64,000 nt of DNA from Saccharum officinarum. Its lineage: Eukaryota > Streptophyta > Magnoliopsida > Poales > Poaceae. The notes under the pieces were generated by a model. That model saw nothing but the letters and a program-made list of their open reading frames with translations. It was not told the DNA's origin and searched no databases. Shown in pieces: positions 59,401 through 64,000 of this stretch. The stretch spans positions 64,557,737 through 64,621,736 of the forward strand of contig CM036170.1 of assembly GCA_020631735.1 (NCBI GenBank). The letters are read 5' to 3'. Numbering within the stretch: the first letter of the stretch is position 1; the number at the start of each line of letters is the position of its first letter. The position numbers and the translations under genes were made by a program.

Positions 59401-62400
59401 GTGCCAGATGACCACTGTGGTGGACGCGCGGTGGCCCGTCGAGCCGGAGGAGGTGGCCCCGAGGTCGTGGTAGGCGGGAGGGACGAGGCGCTGCTCCACG
59501 TCAGCGATCTGGCGGGCCAGGGCATCGGCCGCATCCCGCTCGCGCTCCCAGGCGAGGGCTGCCGCGCGAAGACGAGCCTGGCCCTCAGCAGCTGCAGCCC
59601 GAGCGGCGGCGAGGGCAGCGGCGAGAGCCGAGTCGGCACGACCGAGGTAGAGGAGGGTCGGCGGCGACTGAGGCAGGCTGGGAAGGCATGGATGCCGTCA
59701 GTGGCCGCCGCCACCGAGAGGACAGCGCCTGGGCGGAGGCCACCGGCGTCCAGACTCACGCCCTGGAGGATGTTGCCAGGAAGAAGTCCAGCGGCATCCA
59801 GATCGGTGCCGGGGAGGTGAGCTGCAGGGAGGAGTGCGGCGTCCGCGGGCGGCTCGGCAGCAGCAGCGCCCGAGCCCACAGCGGCTGTGCCCGCGCCCGT
59901 GCCCGCGGCAGCGGCACCCGCGCCGCGCGGCCAAGGCGGCGGCGGTGGTGTCTCCCGCGGCTGCCAGGGCGGCGGCTCCAGCGGCGCTCTGGCCGTGCGC
60001 ACGCGGAGGAGGGGGGCCCAGCAGCGGCAGCAGCAGCGGCCGGTGCGGCGGCTGCAAGGGCTGCGCCGCCTGCTGGGCCGGCGGCGGCGGCAGGGAGCGG
60101 GGGGTTGGCTGCGGTAGCGGCCACCTGTGCCCAGGAAGAGGAGGGGAGAGGTGGAAAAGCATGGAAGTAGGAAGGAGGGGGAGGAGGCCGGCCAGCCATG
60201 GGGAACGGCGGCGGCGGCGCCGGCCTGGGGACGGCGGCGGCTGGGGTAGGGGAGGGGAAAACCTAGGCTGTTGATACCATGCTAGAAGTTGTGTCTCTAT
60301 TGATTTGGGCTAACCCTAGAAGGATAGCTTATAGGAAACCATACATGGGCCTCATGGGCCTAATACATATATTCCAACACAAACAACATGACAAGCTGTC
60401 AAAAGAAGAAAAATGTCTACATACAAAAAGATATACTTCCTTTATTTAAAAACAGATGACCCTGGAAGGCTGGAAGCACTTCTATCTAGGAATGGTCATT
60501 CCTCTTTTGAAATTTCACAGCAACCTTAACATTGCCCTAAAAAGAGACCTACCAAGAAATATATCATACAAAAATATAACAATTTGTTAATACCTTATAT
60601 CCAACGGTGTCACCAACAGCCTCTCCTCTTTCAGCAGAGATTCGCTCGGCAACTGGATAGCACATAGACCAAATCATAACTTACAAGCAACAAGAAGATG
60701 AAAACTGAAAAGCAATCTGCCACAATGGTCACACAAACCTGAAATAGCTGATATCCGACGTGGTTGAGTGCATATGATCTTACATGATTCACCCTTGCCC
60801 CACATATGATCCAAGATGTATTGAGGCACCTATATAAGAAAAACATGGTTAGTAAGCTAAATAAACAAAAATATCACTCCCACCCACACCAACACCAAAT
60901 CATCACCAAAGCAATTCAGTTCACATATAAGTCTACAGACACCATGAGAAATTCATCAAACTTTTGTGGAATCAGTCAGATTGAATACTGATGATATTAT
61001 TGATTGTTGTAAATAACAAAAACCAAGTGTAATAACAAGCACAGAAATCTAAGGAAATCAAGAAAACACAAAACTCCAGCCTCTGACAAGATACAAGGAC
61101 AGAAAGGACCTAGAGATTGTTTCTTGTATAACATCCCATGCACGCAGGGATAGCAAAAGGAACTTTCTAGTTTTTATACATAAGATACATCATCAACTGA
61201 TATTGGCTCAAGCACACATAGTGCATCTTATTGATATGAAAACAAGGATAGCAATAGCTCATACAGAAAAACAGAAGAAAAAATAAACATAATAGATAGT
61301 AAACAATATAACAAAAAAAACTGAATTTAATGCGGGAATATGAGATTAGCTGAAAGAATTGGCACCTGGGTGGTTTTACCGCAGCCTGTTTGTCCAGAAA
61401 TAAGAACCACCTAGTAAGAAATACAGGAAATGTAAATAATGCATGAAGGAAGAAACAACAAAGATAAGGAAAGTGACAAACGCTTTGCTGAATACAAGCC
61501 ATGAGGGGATAGGGGGAGGAAGTGAGGAGAGAAGGTGAAGAGAGAAGAGGTGAGGGAGGAGGAAGAAGAAGCAGCCATCATCCACCCTACAGCTTGAGGC
61601 TAGGTCCCCTCTGAATGTAACAACTTCACTTTTAATGCGGAGAATCCGGATGCACATTTGGTGGTTCCAGCAGGTGGCTGATGAGGGGAGCCTATGGTGC
61701 CGGAGCATAGGACCACCGGAGCTTACAAGCTCAGTAGTTTTAAACCTCCAACCCTGGGCTCAGTTTGGTTATTTCTCTAGTTTATATGTGTGTGCATGTT
61801 CTAAAACTCACAATGGAAGCCAAGTTTTTCCCTTCTTTTTTTGGATGCGGGTTGGGAATTGTTGTATTATGCTATGCTTCTTTAATGAAAATAAACAGCT
61901 CTCCTGCACATTTGAGAAAAAACAGCACCAGTGCACCACAAGAGTTGAAGATGTGTTCTAGCAAATGTGAGAAACCTTTGGAGCTAAAAACAATACCTGG
62001 TGATTTTCCAAAGTTGAAGTGATGACGTCCTTGAAGGATGAAATAGGAAGTTTTGTTCTGTCTTCCATGATCTGTTCGCAAGTAAACCTTTAGCTATAAA
62101 TAAGATTGTCTCATAAATAAAACTAATAAGAAGCAGCAACTAAGCAAAGAGAGGAAGATAATATTATCTAGCCAGAATGTAAGACCTTTCTCAACTGGTC
62201 GGATCCATTTACTTTAGAGGCAAGCATCTCGACTTTCTTCGTTATATCAAGTTTACTCATTGCTGGCCTGCAAAACGCACTATCTGTTTTCCATTTGATG
62301 TTTGCAGCCTTATCACTAGAATTCCGGTCAAAACCCCCATTTAAATCAGCATCACCAGGAGGGTAATGCATAAATAAATCCTGCAAAACATGCCTTGCCT

Positions 62401-62758
62401 CTTCAGAAAACCCAAGGTAGCTAGGGCCTTCTTCCATTTCAGGCCCCCGCTTCTGTTTTCTTTTATAAACAGAAAGGCGTCGCTTTGCCCCATACCTGAA
62501 GTCAAATAGAACTCAGGATAGACATATACCAAGCAACTTTTGTAATGCAAAGATAACATTAGGATGGCGCCACGCCGCCACCCAAAGATGCACCAAGCAT
62601 AACCATAGATTCCTTACAACTCTTCGCTGAAACAATTTTGCTTCATGAATCTAGTTATCTTACTCACCCAGAACTTTTGGATAGCATGCCCATTTTCCTA
62701 CACATCTCATGGATTGCAGCTCGCTCTTGTTTGGATATGTCAGGTTCAAATGCGTACA
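53491..62758 (-). CDS. DEAH-box RNA helicase (DExH6-type), nine exons, partial
   Basis: Minus-strand exons are 62758-62668, 62495-62186, 62071-61997, 61410-61366, 60829-60739, 60652-60594, 54669-54510, 53669-53617 and 53524-53491, all GT-AG. The first two encode an R3H domain ([14 protein letters not shown]). The rest encode the helicase start: [13 protein letters not shown], motif [11 protein letters not shown] (usual Glu is Gln), motif Ia [36 protein letters not shown], and motif [16 protein letters not shown]. This combination is that of plant nuclear DEIH-box helicases (DExH6/NIH). The short first exon and everything after PVYPHLRL are missing. Exon 54669-54510 is two bases short: single-base losses at TTTG(G)AG and TCAAAA(A)CAC shift the frame. 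An intact Copia element lies in the intron 60593-54670. Confidence 0.88.
54800..60379 (-). mobile_element. Copia retrotransposon with ~100-bp LTRs
   Basis: LTRs 54800-54900 and 60280-60379 (TGCT...CCAACA on plus; TGTTGGAATATATG start on minus) differ at four positions. A perfect CAAAC duplication flanks both ends (54795-54799 and 60380-60384). A Met-type primer-binding site (TGGTATCAACAGCC, minus) adjoins the 60280 LTR. The 5.58-kb element lies antisense to the plus strand and in the same direction as the helicase gene, inside an intron. LTRs this short are unusual but known in some plant Copia lineages. Confidence 0.93.
54918..60199 (-). pseudogene. Copia gag-pol polyprotein, frameshifted
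   Basis: It begins near ATG 60199 ([15 protein letters not shown]), with a long Ala/Pro-rich leader. Gag of the UBN2 type follows ([19 protein letters not shown], 59288; [15 protein letters not shown]). Protease has [10 protein letters not shown] (about 58310). The pre-integrase motif is [11 protein letters not shown]. Integrase shows CDNGREFD and [10 protein letters not shown] pieces include [27 protein letters not shown] and [10 protein letters not shown]. The catalytic motif at about 55930 reads YSVDD, with an extra Ser in the usual YVDD. RNase H includes [11 protein letters not shown] and DNVSAVYL. Several frameshifts separate these blocks. Confidence 0.9.
60380..60593 (-). other. Helicase intron remnant beside the Copia insertion
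   Basis: With 54670-54799 this makes an original intron of about 340 bp. No other feature seen. Confidence 0.6.
61411..61996 (-). other. Helicase intron
   Basis: A roughly 590-bp intron between exons LENHQ and VVLISG. It carries purine-rich sequence (61500-61570) and no separate gene. Confidence 0.6.
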
Positions 62759-63035
62759 CTGCAAGGTAAAATAGTCTAGGTGTCACTTTATTCAGCTCAC
62801 AACATAACTCCAAAGAAAGAGAGCAATAGTCCACAAGGCGTACAGCTATTTTACATGGCATGAAAACATGCAAAGACTTTTGCATGGCAATTTTACTATG
62901 TCATCTACAAGGTGTACAGCTATATCACAACAATCTTGTCTAAAATTGCAAGATGCAACCCAATGGGAAGCAGTTTTCAGTTTGTGGGTACTGGGTAGAT
63001 GATAACATTCTGTAACCTAATATTGGCCACATAGT
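62759..63035 (-). other. Sequence upstream of the R3H exon
   Basis: The R3H exon starts with a split codon, so an upstream exon must exist. None is recognisable here. Confidence 0.5.
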
Positions 63036-63037
63036 TA

Positions 63038-64000
63038 TTAAGGCGTCGCCTAGGCGTCGCCTAGGCGTCCGAGCGGTTTTTGAACCGTGGCGTCGTGCTC
63101 GCCGCGGCCTCCTCGCATATGGCGTCGCCTTGGGCCAAAAGTCGTCGCCAAGGCGTCGGATTAGCTGAGGCGGACGCTGCTGGACGGAAAAGGTGCGAGG
63201 GAAAGAGCAGCGCGATCCGCGCGCGGGGGAAAAGGAGGGAGGAGCGCGCACGGGAAGGGAAAAGGATTGAGCTGCGCGCGGGGGAAAGAGCAGCACCGCT
63301 CGCTCGCGCGGGAAAAGAAGCTGCGGCGCGCCTACAGCTCCCGCCAGAGGCCCTCCAATGCCCATCGCGTCAGTTGAGAGAGGGAGAGGGAGAGGGAGAG
63401 GGAAAGGAAGGAGAGAGGAAGAGAGAAGAGGGCGGCGGAGCACCTGAAATCCGGCGCCGGCGCCGGCATCTGCCCCGCGCGATTCCGCCCCATCCACACG
63501 ACTCAACTCAGTCCGCGCAACTCCGTCCCGTCCGCGACTCCCGCCCCGTCGCGACTGCTCCGTCCGCCGTCCGGAGAGCGAGAGGGAAACAGAGGAGTGA
63601 GGGGAAGAGAAGAGGTCGTCCCCAATCCCCACCTGATCTGCCCCTCGCCTTCGGTGCGTCCTTTTCTCCCTCCTTCCTCTGCTCTGCATCTCCTTCCTCT
63701 GCTCTGCTGCGTGGACTCTGTTCTGCATCTTCTTCCTCTGCTCTGCTCCTTCTACTCTGTTGCTGCTGGTTGCTTGCTATCTGTGGCTGCTATGGACTAG
63801 CAGCACTAGTAATTAAGTTATGTTATGTCACTATTGAGAGATGAGAGATTTCAGATTTGCTAGCTTGCTACTTTATGTTGTGCCCTGTTACTGTAGCCGC
63901 ACTATTTATTATGATATTATATGGTATGATTTGCTTCTGATTTCTAGTGGTATTATATATTAAGATGTTAGTATGGCGTCGCCTCGCCTCGCGCCTTAGA
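63038..64000. mobile_element. GC-rich element with AAGGCGTCGCC ends, right end at window edge
   Basis: The left end TTAAGGCGTCGCCTAGGCG is followed by a tandem copy. The window's last bases (GGCGTCGCCTCGCCTCGCGCCTTAGA) are its imperfect inverse. The interior has GA-rich runs (GAGAGGGAGAGGG, 63372-63425) and CT-rich runs, and gene-like GC content. The open frames on both strands look fortuitous. It appears to have entered upstream of the helicase R3H exon, probably in intron 1. Confidence 0.5.

Noticed and set aside
59247..60274. Several long overlapping frames on the plus strand
   Set aside because: Antisense shadows of the Ala/Pro-rich gag leader of the Copia element.
62940..63728. 262-codon minus-strand frame and 254-codon plus-strand frame
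   Set aside because: Both are Arg/Ser/Gly-rich frames in a GC-rich repeat with GA runs and lack domain similarity.

Overview
This window is nuclear DNA from a grass, probably a panicoid of the Andropogoneae (sorghum, sugarcane or Miscanthus type). I infer this from intron-containing plant genes with GC-rich first exons, dense grass MITEs, SIRE/Maximus-type Copia elements and Mutator-like elements (MULEs). The species cannot be fixed from the sequence alone. One 100-N gap (52578-52677) marks an unsized join.

Layout. 1-1960 is a rearranged array of a MITE-like repeat. 3214-6522 (-) is an intact three-exon BSD-domain gene. 8.1-10.4 kb is repeats, including a hAT-like element with a second hAT MITE inside it. 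11104-11652 (+) is a small single-exon gene of unknown function with a good TATA box. 12-19.7 kb is mostly MITEs, an (ATT)n microsatellite and a dead DUF26 (Gnk2) secreted-protein gene.

19770-28534 is a complete 8.8-kb MULE with ~162-bp terminal inverted repeats and a perfect 9-bp target duplication. It has two convergent genes: a transposase plus plant-mobile-domain gene carrying nonsense codons, and an apparently intact 523-residue gene with Cys-rich GRF-like zinc motifs. A 29-bp-arm hairpin lies between them. Next to it, the end of a second, related MULE family abuts a 5'-truncated RMA-type E3 ubiquitin ligase fragment.

31.9-35 kb is a repeat family interrupted by a solo LTR. 35986-38306 (+) is an eight-exon MATE transporter gene with a one-base loss at a splice donor. 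39479-52577 (-) is a degenerate SIRE/Maximus-type Copia element with an extra ORF after pol; it sits in older transposon sequence, and its upstream LTR runs into the gap. 53491-62758 (-) holds nine exons of a DEAH-box RNA helicase of the DExH6 type. One intron of that gene carries a 5.6-kb Copia element with LTRs of only ~100 bp and a perfect CAAAC duplication. The window ends in a GC-rich repeat that lies upstream of the helicase's second exon.

The host genes (BSD protein, MATE transporter, helicase, small protein) share no obvious pathway. The coherent system here is the MULE. Several breaks, in the MATE gene, the helicase and the right-hand SIRE LTR, are single-base contractions of short homopolymers. 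Assembly error is therefore a real alternative to gene decay.
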